Assembly (NCBI RefSeq): GCF_014109725.1
Contig: NZ_CP058554.1
Span: 248,001-312,000 of the forward strand
DNA: 64,000 nucleotides
Source of the DNA: Comamonas piscis
GTDB lineage: Bacteria; Pseudomonadota; Gammaproteobacteria; Burkholderiales; Burkholderiaceae_C
Direction of reading: 5' to 3'
The notes below the pieces were generated by a model that saw nothing but the letters and a program-made list of their open reading frames with translations, did not search any database and was not told the DNA's origin. A program made the position numbers and the translations under genes. Position 1 is the stretch's first letter; each line of letters begins with the position of its first letter. Positions 17,398 to 25,607 of this stretch are shown here, in pieces.

Positions 17398-18432
17398 TTA
17401 GCTGTGCTCGCTCAGCTCGGCCACGGCGGCCGCTTCGTTCTGGAAGATAAAGCTGTCGCTGTAGATCTTGTCCAGCGCCGCACCCGACAGGGCCATCAGC
17501 GCCTTGGCATCGGCAATCATATGGGGCGAGCCGCAGAGGTAGATCGAATGCTCGGACAGGTCCTCGAAGTCCTCGGCAATGGCGTCCTGCACATAGCCGC
17601 GCCGGCCGGTCCAACCCTCTGAAGGGCGCGAGAGCACCGGCACAAAAGTGAACTCATACAGCTGCCCGGCCCAGGCCGCGATCTCGTCGAGCAGGTACAG
17701 ATCCGCCTCGCTGCGCATGCCCCAGTAGAAGTGGATCGGCGGGCAGTCGGCATCGCCCAGCAGCGATTCCAGAATCGCCTTGATCGGCGCAAAGCCGGTG
17801 CCAGTGGCGGCAAACACCATGGGTTGGTAATCCTGCGCCCGGTAGTAAAAGCTGCCATGGGGCAGTTCCACATCCAGCACATCGCCTACCGCCATCGTCG
17901 CCAGCAGGCCATCGGTAAAGCGCCCGCCGGCAATCTTGCGGATCTGCAGGCTGATGCGCCGGCCCTGTGGCGGCGTGGCCATCGAGAAGCTGCGGTGCTC
18001 GCCACCGGGCAGGCAGATGTTCAGGTACTGGCCCGGCACATAGCGCAAGCCATGGTCCTCGGGCAGGTCCAGCGCCAGGTGGTAGATGTCGGGCGTGTGC
18101 ATGTGCAGCTCGGCCACGGTGGCCTGCACCCGGGTGGCTGAGGAGCTGTCCGGGCCCGTCGCGATGCTGATGACCAGATCCGACTGCGCCCGCGCCTGGC
18201 AGGCCAGCGCATAGCCCTGGGCATGCTCCTCCTCGCCCATGGCCAGCGGCAGTTCGCCATCGGCATAGGCAAACGCGCCCTCTTCCACCTTCATGCGGCA
18301 GGTGCCGCAGCCGCCAAAGGTGCAGTCATGGGGCAGCGCCACACCCTGGCGGGTGGCGGCGTCGAGCACCGACTCATCGGCAGCCACTTCAAACGATTGC
18401 TGCGTCTGCAGCCACTGTACGCGGTAGTTCAT
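17398..18432 (-). CDS. Ferredoxin-NAD(P)H reductase with N-terminal [2Fe-2S] domain
   Basis: 344 residues. Domains in order: plant-type [2Fe-2S] ferredoxin (C37, C42, C45, C78), FAD-binding (GQYLNICLPGGEHRSFSMA; the RxYS-like motif reads RSFS) and NAD-binding (FAATGTGFAPIKAI, and YLCGSPHMI). This is the class of electron-transfer subunits of aromatic-ring and methane/phenol-type oxygenases. It passes electrons from NAD(P)H to an oxygenase, probably the diiron enzyme encoded in the same operon, directly or via the two ferredoxins encoded divergently. Intergenic gaps of 21 and 30 bp support co-transcription. Confidence 0.92.
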   Translation of the reverse strand: MNYRVQWLQTQQSFEVAADESVLDAATRQGVALPHDCTFGGCGTCRMKVEEGAFAYADGELPLAMGEEEHAQGYALACQARAQSDLVISIATGPDSSSATRVQATVAELHMHTPDIYHLALDLPEDHGLRYVPGQYLNICLPGGEHRSFSMATPPQGRRISLQIRKIAGGRFTDGLLATMAVGDVLDVELPHGSFYYRAQDYQPMVFAATGTGFAPIKAILESLLGDADCPPIHFYWGMRSEADLYLLDEIAAWAGQLYEFTFVPVLSRPSEGWTGRRGYVQDAIAEDFEDLSEHSIYLCGSPHMIADAKALMALSGAALDKIYSDSFIFQNEAAAVAELSEHS

Positions 18433-18462
18433 CGCAGACCTCAGCTCGGTTGTCCCTGGCGC

Positions 18463-18939
18463 TTATTTCTTGATGTCGGCCTGCACCAGCACATCGGCTG
18501 CGGCGCCCAGGTGGTCTTTCAAGGCCTGCAGGGCGGCCACGCCACAGGCGGTGTCCTGCTCGCCATTGCCGCCCGACAGACCCACACCACCAATCACCTC
18601 GCCATTGACGACGATGGGGTAGCCGCCAACGAAAACCGCAAACTTGCCTTCAAAGCTCCACTGGATGCCAAAGGCCTCATTGCCAGGCAGCGCCGGCCCA
18701 TTGGGTGCCGTGTTGAACAGGTGGGTGGAGCGCTTGTGCCCTGCTGCCGTGAAGGCCTTGTTCCAGGCGATCTGCGGGCCGGTGACGCGGGCGCCATCCA
18801 TGCGCTCGAGCACCAGCGGAAAGCCGCCTTCGTCGGTAATACAGACCGTCTCGGTCACGCCAATTTCCTTGGCCTTGGCCAGTGCGGCCAGGGACATCAC
18901 ACGGGCTTCTGCCAGTTCCAGTTTCAGTGCGCTTTTCAT
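18463..18939 (-). CDS. GlcG/HbpS-family protein (DUF336)
   Basis: 158 residues with the family features: an N-terminal helix, TDEGGFPLVLERMDGA, the loop around FNTAPNGPALPGNEAFGI and the GGYPIVVNGEVIGGVGLSGG signature. Members bind haem or cobalamin-like ligands in some cases (HbpS, PduO C-terminal domain), and glcG lies in E. coli glc operons, but the biochemical role is unclear. It sits between the aldehyde dehydrogenase (24 bp) and the reductase (30 bp). Confidence 0.85.
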   Translation of the reverse strand: MKSALKLELAEARVMSLAALAKAKEIGVTETVCITDEGGFPLVLERMDGARVTGPQIAWNKAFTAAGHKRSTHLFNTAPNGPALPGNEAFGIQWSFEGKFAVFVGGYPIVVNGEVIGGVGLSGGNGEQDTACGVAALQALKDHLGAAADVLVQADIKK

Positions 18940-18963
18940 CGTGTTTCCTCTTGCTGTCAGGTG

Positions 18964-20421
18964 TCAGATACCGCGGTAGACGGTCTTGATCTGGGTAAAA
19001 AATTCCAGGCCGGCGCGGCCCGATTCGCGGAAGGTGGAGGTGCTGGAGTTCTTCAGCCCGCCAAAGGGGGCATTGACCAGGTTGCCGGTGGTCGTGCGGT
19101 TGATCTTGACGGTGCCGGACTGGATCTCGTTGGTGAACACATGCATGTAGCGCGGGTTCATCGTGACGATGCTGGCCGACAGGCCGTACTGCGAGTCATT
19201 GGCCTGGCGCAGCGCGTCGTCAAAATCGGCGACCTCGATGATCGCCAGCACCGGGCCAAAGATCTCTTCCTGCGCAATGCGCATGCTGTTCTTCACATCG
19301 GTAAAGACTGCGGGCGACAGGTAGTAGCCATGGTCGAACTCGCCACCGGTCAGCCGCTCGCCACCGCACAGCCAGCGTGCCTCGCGCTTGCCAATGTCGA
19401 TGTAGTTCAGCACCGTCTGCAGCTGCTTTTCCGTCGCCAAGGGGCCCAGGTCCATGCCCGGCGCCATGCCGTTGCCGATCTTGAGCTGGGACACGCGCGT
19501 CAGCAGCTTGTCGGTAAAGGCCGCCTTCACGCTGGGCACCACCAGGATGCGGCTGGTGCCGGTGCAGGCTTGGCCGGTCAGTGAGAAGCCGCCCTTGATC
19601 GCCAAGTCCACCGCCAGGTCCAGGTCGGCGTCCTCCATCACGATCAGCGGGTTCTTGCCGCCCAGCTCCATCTGCAGCCGGGTGGAGAGGTGTACGGTGC
19701 GGTGGATCTGGGTGCCGGCGGATGTCGAGCCGGTGAACGAGATCGCACGGATGGCCTGCGAGTTGGTGATGACCGGACCCACCTCGCCCGCGCGGCCGGT
19801 GACGCAGTTGACCACGCCGGCTGGCACACCGGCTTTCTCCAGCGCTTCGACCAGGCGCAGGCCCGACAGCGGCGCATCCGACGAGGGCTTGAACACCACC
19901 GTGTTGCCGGTGATCAGCGCCGGCGCCAGCTTGCGCGCCGGGATGGAGGCGGGGAAGTTCCAGGGCGAGATCACGGTCACCACGCCCAGCGGCTCGCGGT
20001 GGCTGAACACATGCAGGTTGGCATCGTCCTGCGGGTAGGTCTCGCCGCCCAAGGTCTGGCCTTCGGTGGCATAAAAACGAAAGGTTTGCGCGCTGCGCAG
20101 AAACTCGTCGCGCGCCTGGTTCAGCTGCTTGCCCTCCTCGCGGGTCAGCTCCTGCGCAAACTGCTCCACGTTCTTTTCCAGGTAGCTGGCCGCGTCGTTG
20201 AGGATCTTGGCGCGCTTGCCAATGGCCAGCTTGCGCCAGCCCTCAAAGGCTTTTTGCGCGGCCTGCACCGCCGCCTCGGCATCGGCCGGGCCCGACGCCT
20301 GAAAGCGCCCCACCACATCGCGGGTATCGGCGGGGTTGAGGTTGTCAAAGGTGCTGCCCAGCAAGCAGGGCACCCAGGCGCCGTTGATGTAGTTCAGAAA
20401 CGTTTGCACGGTATCAGCCAT
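18964..20421 (-). CDS. NAD(P)-dependent aldehyde dehydrogenase
   Basis: 485 residues from the ATG at 20421; longer in-frame extensions upstream lack family similarity. Catalytic Cys286 (GQACTGTSRI), general base Glu252 (MELGGKNP) and Asn155 (SPWNFP) are present, as is the GSTSAG cofactor motif. The family oxidises an aldehyde to the acid; the sequence is closest in feel to semialdehyde dehydrogenases such as the 2,5-dioxopentanoate type, which is only a suggestion. It follows the diiron oxidase by 90 bp, so it could oxidise an aldehyde released by that enzyme. Confidence 0.92.
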   Translation of the reverse strand: MADTVQTFLNYINGAWVPCLLGSTFDNLNPADTRDVVGRFQASGPADAEAAVQAAQKAFEGWRKLAIGKRAKILNDAASYLEKNVEQFAQELTREEGKQLNQARDEFLRSAQTFRFYATEGQTLGGETYPQDDANLHVFSHREPLGVVTVISPWNFPASIPARKLAPALITGNTVVFKPSSDAPLSGLRLVEALEKAGVPAGVVNCVTGRAGEVGPVITNSQAIRAISFTGSTSAGTQIHRTVHLSTRLQMELGGKNPLIVMEDADLDLAVDLAIKGGFSLTGQACTGTSRILVVPSVKAAFTDKLLTRVSQLKIGNGMAPGMDLGPLATEKQLQTVLNYIDIGKREARWLCGGERLTGGEFDHGYYLSPAVFTDVKNSMRIAQEEIFGPVLAIIEVADFDDALRQANDSQYGLSASIVTMNPRYMHVFTNEIQSGTVKINRTTTGNLVNAPFGGLKNSSTSTFRESGRAGLEFFTQIKTVYRGI

Positions 20422-20511
20422 GGTGGAGAGGTCTTGGAGAGGTGAGGGGTCGGTCACAGCGGCAGGCGCCAGGGGCCTGCCGCTGTCCTGGGCAAGGGGG
20501 CGCAGCAAGGC

Positions 20512-21249
20512 TCAGGCCGCCAGCAGCTCTTCCTGCGAGATCTGCAGGTCCTTGGCGACATAGTCGTGGTACAGCGCCGTGGTGTAGAGCAGGCGCATCT
20601 GGGCACCGATCTCGCAGATGCGCAGGCACTTGGCTTGCAGCTCGGGCGTGTTGGCATGCTCCAGCACGATCTGGTAGCCGCGCTCGCCATGGATTTCGTC
20701 AGAGACGATGTGCAGGTCAAAGAACTCGACCTCTTCATCAGTAAAGCCGTACTTGTCGCGCAAGGTGGGCGTCTGCTTGCGGTAGATCGATGGCACCTGC
20801 GACTCCAGGCCCACGACCAGACCGGCCACCGCGACCACCGGTTCTTCGCGCATCGCAATCGAATAGCACCAGGCCTGCAGGCCACGCGTGGTGGGCGACA
20901 TGTTATTGGGATCCACCACGCGCTCACGCGTCGTACCGCAGGCCTCGGCAAAACGGATCAGCAGATCGGTGTGGCGGTCACCACCAATCTCCTCCTCATA
21001 CATATTGGCCAGCAGAAAGTCCTTGGCCTCCGTCATATGGTCTGGCGTGCGGGCATACAGATAGGCGAGGTAGTCGGCAAACGGGCCCACGTAGTGGTAA
21101 TGGTTCTCGGCCCAGCGCGCCAGGTGCTCACGGCTCAAACGGCCAGTCGCCCAGGCCACGCTGAAAGGGGCCTTGTTGGCGCTTTTGCCCTTGATCGCAT
21201 TCTCAAGCGCAGCGCGGAAATCATCGCGGTTCATCAGTGTTTGGGTCAT
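20512..21249 (-). CDS. Haem-oxygenase-like diiron oxidase (HDO; TenA/CADD/UndA fold)
   Basis: 245 residues, all helical in character. The residues expected to bind two irons are visible: E86-x6-H93, E149 (VGLES), and H180-x3-D184-x2-H187, the same spacing as the ligands described for Chlamydia CADD. Related enzymes (UndA, BesC, SznF, CADD) use O2 for decarboxylation, C-C or C-N cleavage or N-oxygenation of amino or fatty acids. Here it heads an operon with a reductase and an aldehyde dehydrogenase, with ferredoxins divergent, suggesting oxidative cleavage of an imported substrate. Substrate unknown. Confidence 0.88.
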   Translation of the reverse strand: MTQTLMNRDDFRAALENAIKGKSANKAPFSVAWATGRLSREHLARWAENHYHYVGPFADYLAYLYARTPDHMTEAKDFLLANMYEEEIGGDRHTDLLIRFAEACGTTRERVVDPNNMSPTTRGLQAWCYSIAMREEPVVAVAGLVVGLESQVPSIYRKQTPTLRDKYGFTDEEVEFFDLHIVSDEIHGERGYQIVLEHANTPELQAKCLRICEIGAQMRLLYTTALYHDYVAKDLQISQEELLAA

Positions 21250-21316
21250 GGCGGGTTCCTCAGAAATGTTGGGGTCGTCGCCAAGTCAAACCGATCCAAG
21301 CGACACACTTAGAATA

Positions 21317-21326
21317 CTGTATACAG
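21317..21326. promoter_or_regulatory. Predicted GntR operator (site A)
   Basis: CTGTATACAG is a perfect 10-bp palindrome 68 bp upstream of the diiron-oxidase start. Its flanks (ATA on one side, AAT on the other) resemble those of the other sites of this block. Confidence 0.65.
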
Positions 21327-21513
21327 AATACGGGGTCAATATTTTCGAACCCAACTCACCCCTAGTGCTTACCCCTATCGTTGGTGAATTCCAAAATCCC
21401 TAGCCGTCACTCAACAGTCACAAGCCATTGATATTCATTCATCTGCAAGTACCAGAGCCAAGCCAAAATTCCCTCTACATCACGTTATCCCTAGTACATC
21501 CACAAAAGTCATT

Positions 21514-21521
21514 TGTATACA
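21514..21521. promoter_or_regulatory. Predicted GntR operator (site B)
   Basis: TTGTATACAG (core TGTATACA) lies 30 bp upstream of the first ferredoxin start, close enough to block RNA polymerase or ribosome-proximal transcription. Confidence 0.65.
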
Positions 21522-21550
21522 GTATGCATCATTGCAATGCGGAGGATGCC

Positions 21551-21901
21551 ATGCCCCAGATCACCTTTCACAAAAACGGCCAGACCTTCCAAGGCGAGGT
21601 CAAAACCGGCGCCAACCTGGTGGTGCGCGCGGGGATCAAGCAGTTCCCCTTTCCCCACCTGGCCTACCAATGCGGCATGGGCAAATGCGCGACCTGCGCC
21701 TGCAAGGTGCTGGCGGGGGCTGAGCACCTGCCGGCACCGAACTGGAAAGAGAAAAAGCAGCTGGGCGCACACCTGGACGAAGGCTTTCGCCTGGTGTGCC
21801 AGCTCTGGCCCGAGCACGACCTGGAGCTGGAACAAGTGCCGCTGACGGCCAGCCCAGCCAGCCAAGCCGCTGGCACAGCGCCAGCCACCCCCGCAGTCTG
21901 A
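21551..21901 (+). CDS. [2Fe-2S] ferredoxin (first of two)
   Basis: 116 residues from the ATG at 21551, which has a strong ribosome-binding site GGAGG 5 bp upstream; an in-frame extension further upstream would run through the operator. Cluster ligands are C41, C46, C49 and C83 (CGMGKCATC then LVCQLWPE). A Pro/Ala-rich tail of about 20 residues follows the domain. It probably carries electrons between the reductase at 17398-18432 and the diiron oxidase. First gene of the plus-strand operon. Confidence 0.88.
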   Translation: MPQITFHKNGQTFQGEVKTGANLVVRAGIKQFPFPHLAYQCGMGKCATCACKVLAGAEHLPAPNWKEKKQLGAHLDEGFRLVCQLWPEHDLELEQVPLTASPASQAAGTAPATPAV

Positions 21902-21910
21902 GGACTACCC

Positions 21911-22228
21911 ATGTTTGTGATCTTGACCAGCAAGCCCGGCCAGTACCGCACCCAAGCCAATGCCGATATCCATCTGATCGAAGCCTGGGACTACCACTTC
22001 TGCGGCCGCCTGCTGGCCCACTTTGCCGTGGGCGAGTTGCTGCGCGAGACCAAGGTGCAGGTGATCGAAGAAGGCCCCGGCGGCACCACCAACCGCGTGC
22101 CCTCCAAGTTTCTGGAGCGCTTTGATTCCCTGGAGCAAGCCCGCCAGGCGCTGCAGCACCTCTGCCAGTTCGGCGCGCTTGATGCCACGTTGACAGCAGC
22201 ACCCCTCACCGCCCCCACCGCCGCCTGA
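21911..22228 (+). CDS. Unknown 105-residue protein between two ferredoxins
   Basis: It starts MFVILTSKPGQYRTQ and contains a conserved-looking aromatic core (LIEAWDYHFCGRLLAHF), then a mixed alpha/beta stretch (VQVIEEGPGGTTNRVPSKF) and an Ala/Thr-rich tail. There is no signal peptide or membrane span, and only two cysteines (C31, C85), so it does not bind a cluster by itself. I do not recognise a family. Spacing of 9 bp on each side places it in the ferredoxin operon; a coupling or effector subunit for the oxygenase is one guess. Confidence 0.75.
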   Translation: MFVILTSKPGQYRTQANADIHLIEAWDYHFCGRLLAHFAVGELLRETKVQVIEEGPGGTTNRVPSKFLERFDSLEQARQALQHLCQFGALDATLTAAPLTAPTAA

Positions 22229-22237
22229 TTGCCCCGT

Positions 22238-22528
22238 ATGCCCACCATCACCTTTGTCAGCAACGACAACAAGACCGTCGAAGCCCCAGAAAACAGCAAC
22301 CTGCTGCGCGTGTCGCTGCGCGAGAAGGGCGGCATCCCCTTCAAATGCGGCGGCGGCCTCTGCGGCACCTGCAAATGCCTCATTGAGGAAGGCCTCGCCC
22401 ACACCGATGCCATCAAGGCCAAGGAGCGCAAGCATTTCAGCGAGGAAGAGTTTGCCGCAGGCCACCGCCTGGCCTGCCAGACCTTTGTCAACGGCGACAT
22501 CAAGGTCAGCTGGGTGCTCCGGCCATGA
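22238..22528 (+). CDS. [2Fe-2S] ferredoxin (second of two)
   Basis: 96 residues from the ATG at 22238, preferred to an upstream TTG at 22229. Ligands C37, C42, C45 and C80 (KCGGGLCGTCKC, RLACQTF) fit a plant-type [2Fe-2S] cluster. It shares little sequence with the first ferredoxin outside the cluster motif, so the two may have different partners, for example reductase-facing and oxygenase-facing. Its stop overlaps the next start by 4 bp. Confidence 0.88.
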   Translation: MPTITFVSNDNKTVEAPENSNLLRVSLREKGGIPFKCGGGLCGTCKCLIEEGLAHTDAIKAKERKHFSEEEFAAGHRLACQTFVNGDIKVSWVLRP

Positions 22529-23271
22529 GCGCCTGGAGCGCCATGGCCGAGCACCTCTCCTGGGGCCGCTACCTGGCCATGGGGCTGATGGTGCTGGCGG
22601 GCGCCGCCATGCAGGGCGTCGGCGGCCTGGGCTATGCGATGTTCTGCGCGCCCCTCGCGGCGATCTTCTTCCCCGAACTGGTGCCTGGCCCCTTGCTGGC
22701 CGTAGGCGCGCCGCTAGCCTTGCTGGCCTATTTGCGTGAGCGCGATGCCCTCAACCGCCAGGTCGCTGCCGCCACCTTGGTAGGCAGGGTCATCGGCACC
22801 TTTGCCGCCACCGGGCTGCTGGTGCTGTTCAGCGCCCATGCGCTGTCCATTCTGTTTGCGGTGCTGATCCTCGCCGCCGTCAGCCTCAGCACCCTGGGCT
22901 GGCGCGTGCAGCCCAGCACCACCAACCTGTCGATCGCCGGTGTGGCCAGCGGCATCATGGGCACCATCACCGCCGCTGGCGGCCCGCCGTTTGCGATTGC
23001 GATGCAGCACCTGGCACCAGCCACCATGCGTTCCACCTTGGGCGTCGTCTTCTTTGCCGGCACCATCGTCTCGCTCAGCGCCCTGGCCTGGGTGGGCCGC
23101 ATGGGCAGCGGCCACTGGCTGCTCAGCCTCGTGCTGCTGCCCTGGATGCTGGGCGGCTTTCTGGCCTCCAACCACCTGGCCCGCCATATCTCCAAGGCCA
23201 GCATCCGCCGCTGGCTGCTGGGCACCGCTGCCGTCAGCGCCTGCATCATCCTGCTGCGCGTCTGGCTCTGA
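22525..23271 (+). CDS. TSUP-family (TauE/SafE) membrane exporter
   Basis: 248 residues with seven to eight hydrophobic segments and the two-fold repeat of TauE/SafE proteins (GVGGLGYAMFCAPL and GIMGTITAAGGPPFAIAMQH). The family moves sulfite, sulfonates or small organic anions. In an operon with an oxygenase it may export a waste anion such as sulfite. Its start overlaps the ferredoxin stop (ATGA). Confidence 0.85.
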   Translation: MSAWSAMAEHLSWGRYLAMGLMVLAGAAMQGVGGLGYAMFCAPLAAIFFPELVPGPLLAVGAPLALLAYLRERDALNRQVAAATLVGRVIGTFAATGLLVLFSAHALSILFAVLILAAVSLSTLGWRVQPSTTNLSIAGVASGIMGTITAAGGPPFAIAMQHLAPATMRSTLGVVFFAGTIVSLSALAWVGRMGSGHWLLSLVLLPWMLGGFLASNHLARHISKASIRRWLLGTAAVSACIILLRVWL

Positions 23272-23294
23272 TTCCCCCCACTCCACCCCACACC

Positions 23295-24221
23295 ATGCTG
23301 CACATCACCGATGCCATGGTGGACACCCTCGTGTCCACCGACCAAGCCCTTCTGGCCATGCACACGGCCTTTGCCGCCTTTGGCGCAGGCGAGGCGGCGA
23401 TGCAAGCGCGCGAGCGCACTGATGCCGGTGGCGTCAAGCTCTCCACCCTGGGGGCCGTCATCCCCGCGCAAGGCGTCACCGGCGCCAAGGTCTACACCAC
23501 CATTGCCGGCCAGTTCAACTTTGTCATCCTGCTGTTCTCAACCGAGACCGGTGCGCCGCTGGCCACCTTGGATGCCAATGCCATCACACGCCTGCGCACC
23601 GCCGCCACCACGGTGCTGGTGGCCCAGCATCTGGCACCCGCCAATGCGCGCCATCTGTATTTGTGCGGTGCCGGCGTGCAGGGCCTGGCCCATGCGCAGC
23701 AGATGGTGCAGCACTTTGGGCTGCAGCGCATCGATGTGTTCGACCCCTATGCGCCCGAGGGGCTGGAGGCACGCCTGGCGCAGCTGACTGGATTGCCCGC
23801 AGCGCAGATCCGCCGCGTGGCGCACACCGAGGGCGTTGGCGAGGCGGACATCATCGTCACCGCCTCACGCGCCAAGGATCCGCTGTTCAATGGCGAGCAT
23901 GTAGCGCCCCATGCGCTGGTAGCAGCCATTGGCTCCAGCCTGCCCCACACCCGCGAGCTGGACGATGCCTTGCTGGCGCGGGCGCAGCTGATTGCGGTGG
24001 AATGGAAAAAGCAGGCGACCAGCGAAGCGGGTGACCTGGTGCTGGCCGACCCGGGCCTGTCGCTGGCGGGCAAGCTGGTGGAGCTGGGCGATATTGTCAG
24101 CGGCCGCCATGTCGTCAGCGCGCAGCCGGGCATCCGGCTGTACAAGGCCGTGGGCGTGGGTTTGGAAGATATTGCGCTGGCGGGCGTGGCTTACCAGAAC
24201 TACCTGGCCAGCAAGGCCTAA
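23295..24221 (+). CDS. Ornithine cyclodeaminase/mu-crystallin family protein
   Basis: 308 residues. The N-terminal substrate part (AAMQARERTDAGGVKLSTLG, GAKVYTT) and the NAD-binding Rossmann motif CGAGVQGLAHAQQM are clear, ending with VGVGLEDIALAGVAYQ. Members include ornithine cyclodeaminase, L-alanine dehydrogenase and ketimine reductases. This suggests the pathway handles an amino acid or imine. Last gene of the plus-strand operon, 23 bp after the exporter, convergent with gntR. Confidence 0.88.
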   Translation: MLHITDAMVDTLVSTDQALLAMHTAFAAFGAGEAAMQARERTDAGGVKLSTLGAVIPAQGVTGAKVYTTIAGQFNFVILLFSTETGAPLATLDANAITRLRTAATTVLVAQHLAPANARHLYLCGAGVQGLAHAQQMVQHFGLQRIDVFDPYAPEGLEARLAQLTGLPAAQIRRVAHTEGVGEADIIVTASRAKDPLFNGEHVAPHALVAAIGSSLPHTRELDDALLARAQLIAVEWKKQATSEAGDLVLADPGLSLAGKLVELGDIVSGRHVVSAQPGIRLYKAVGVGLEDIALAGVAYQNYLASKA

Positions 24222-24236
24222 GCGCGGGGCGCAGGA

Positions 24237-24890
24237 TCAGGGCTCAATGCCGGCCGCGTTGTAGATATGGCGTGCGGCCAGCAGGCCGGCCAGTTCAGGG
24301 TCGCCCTTGATAACGGCGCGCAGGATGGCCGCATGCTCTTCCCAGTTCTGGGGCGCACGCGCTTGGCTGCGGGGCGCAAACAGCACTTCGGTGCGGTCGC
24401 GCAAGGACAGCATCACCTCTTGCAGCACCGAGTTGGCAGCCACCTTGCCCAGCGCCAGGTGGAACTTTTGGTTCAGCACGGCCAGCACATCGCCATCGCC
24501 GGTGTGGGCGTTCTTGGTGCCTTCGGCCAGCAAGGCCTCCAGCGCGGCGATCTGTTCGGGGTCATGGCGCTTGGCGGCCAGGCGGGCGTTGAGTGCCTCC
24601 AGGGTGGCACGCACTTCGACCAGCTCACGCAACAGGTCGCCATGGAACTTGGCGACCGAGGCACCGCGCCGGGGCTCGATGATCACCAGCCCGCTCGATG
24701 CCAGTTGGCGCAAGGCCTCGCGCACGGGCATGCGCGATACCGAAAACTCCTCGGACAGCCGCTCTTCCACCAGCCGCTCGCCGGATGCAAGCTCGCCCGA
24801 CATGATCTTCTCGCGCAAGGCTTCCACCAGCTGCTGGGTCAGCGGCGAGTGGTTCAGTCCTGTTTTTTTGTCTCCGTTGGCAATGGGCAT
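24237..24890 (-). CDS. GntR-family (FCD-type) transcriptional regulator
   Basis: 217 residues from the ATG at 24890; a second ATG at 24944 would add 18 residues that look unlike the family, but neither has a good ribosome-binding site. Winged helix at about residues 15-75 (LASGERLVEERLSEEFSVSR, MPVREALRQL), then an all-helical FCD ligand domain (metal-ligand-like D/H residues in the middle; NQKFHLAL, ARHIYNAAG). It is the probable regulator of all TGTATACA-type sites in 21.3-25.6 kb, including one 120 bp before its own start. The inducer is probably the pathway substrate or an intermediate. Confidence 0.88.
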   Translation of the reverse strand: MPIANGDKKTGLNHSPLTQQLVEALREKIMSGELASGERLVEERLSEEFSVSRMPVREALRQLASSGLVIIEPRRGASVAKFHGDLLRELVEVRATLEALNARLAAKRHDPEQIAALEALLAEGTKNAHTGDGDVLAVLNQKFHLALGKVAANSVLQEVMLSLRDRTEVLFAPRSQARAPQNWEEHAAILRAVIKGDPELAGLLAARHIYNAAGIEP

Positions 24891-25009
24891 GAAAGTCGGT
24901 CCGTTCGGTACGTTGCAAGCCCTGGGCAGCGCATGGGTCACCATACACCGTCCAGGGTCGCGCCCAGTTTACATGCCCAGCAAGGGTTTGCAGCCGCTTG
25001 CACTTGTCT

Positions 25010-25017
25010 TGTATACA
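25010..25017. promoter_or_regulatory. Predicted GntR operator (site C), autoregulation
   Basis: TTGTATACAGAAAT lies between gntR and the upstream 76-residue gene, so it most likely controls gntR itself. Confidence 0.6.
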
Positions 25018-25028
25018 GAAATCTAGGC

Positions 25029-25259
25029 TTAGCGGTTGGCGCGGCGGATCTCGGCCAGCGAACGGGTGTCCTGCATCGCCGCAGCCCAGAGGCGTCCCGG
25101 AGACATTTCTGCCAGGCGCTTAGCCTGCCATTGCACAAACGCATCTTCGATACGCGACAGCCAGCCCAGCGATGCGGGTAGCAAAGCGGCGCCGGGTTGG
25201 CGTAGCGCCAGCAGATCGGTGGCTGGGGCAGCAACAGCTTGGGTCGCAGTGGTCTTCAT
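25029..25259 (-). CDS. Small protein of unknown function (76 residues)
   Basis: Starts MKTTATQAVAAPATDLLALR, followed by an amphipathic part rich in Trp, Arg and Ala (WLSRIEDAFVQWQAKRLAEM) and a basic end. No membrane span. A good ribosome-binding site (AGGAG, 7 bp from the ATG) supports it. It vaguely recalls DUF1127-like small basic proteins, without a clear motif. It lies upstream of gntR and shares a divergent control region with the permease. Confidence 0.65.
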   Translation of the reverse strand: MKTTATQAVAAPATDLLALRQPGAALLPASLGWLSRIEDAFVQWQAKRLAEMSPGRLWAAAMQDTRSLAEIRRANR

Positions 25260-25607
25260 GAATCAGCTCCTGGGATAACCTAGTAATTACCCTAGTGTAT
25301 CCAGTGTACAAATCCATGGTCTTGATCTGGATTCATAACCCTGCACTATCCAAGCCCATGATTGGCTTCACAAAACGGACAGAAATCACTGCGCGCTTAG
25401 AAAGCTCTGCTGACCGTACAGCCGGGCGTTCCGCAGCGATAGAGGCCTATTTCAGCAATTCTTGTATACGAAAATCGCGTTTTTCATGATTTAACCCGGA
25501 TCATTTGCATGTTGCATTGCAATATTTCTGGTATTCCCTGATGATTTTTTGATTCATTGTATTTAGTATACAAATTGGCTGTTTAATCATACCAAGGAGT
25601 AGCCACG
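25260..25607. promoter_or_regulatory. Divergent control region with two or three further GntR-type sites
   Basis: This 348-bp AT-rich region has CTTGTATACGAAA (core 25463-25470) and TTTAGTATACAAA (core 25566-25571, 37 bp before the permease start), plus a weaker GTGTACAAA at 25305-25312. No gene is seen in it. Confidence 0.6.

Larger units (their letters stand above)
21250..21550. other. Divergent promoter region of the diiron-oxidase regulon
   Basis: This 301-bp AT-rich region separates the two operons. It contains a perfect palindrome near each start (21317-21326 and 21514-21521) and no plausible gene. Both operons are probably controlled from here. Confidence 0.7.
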
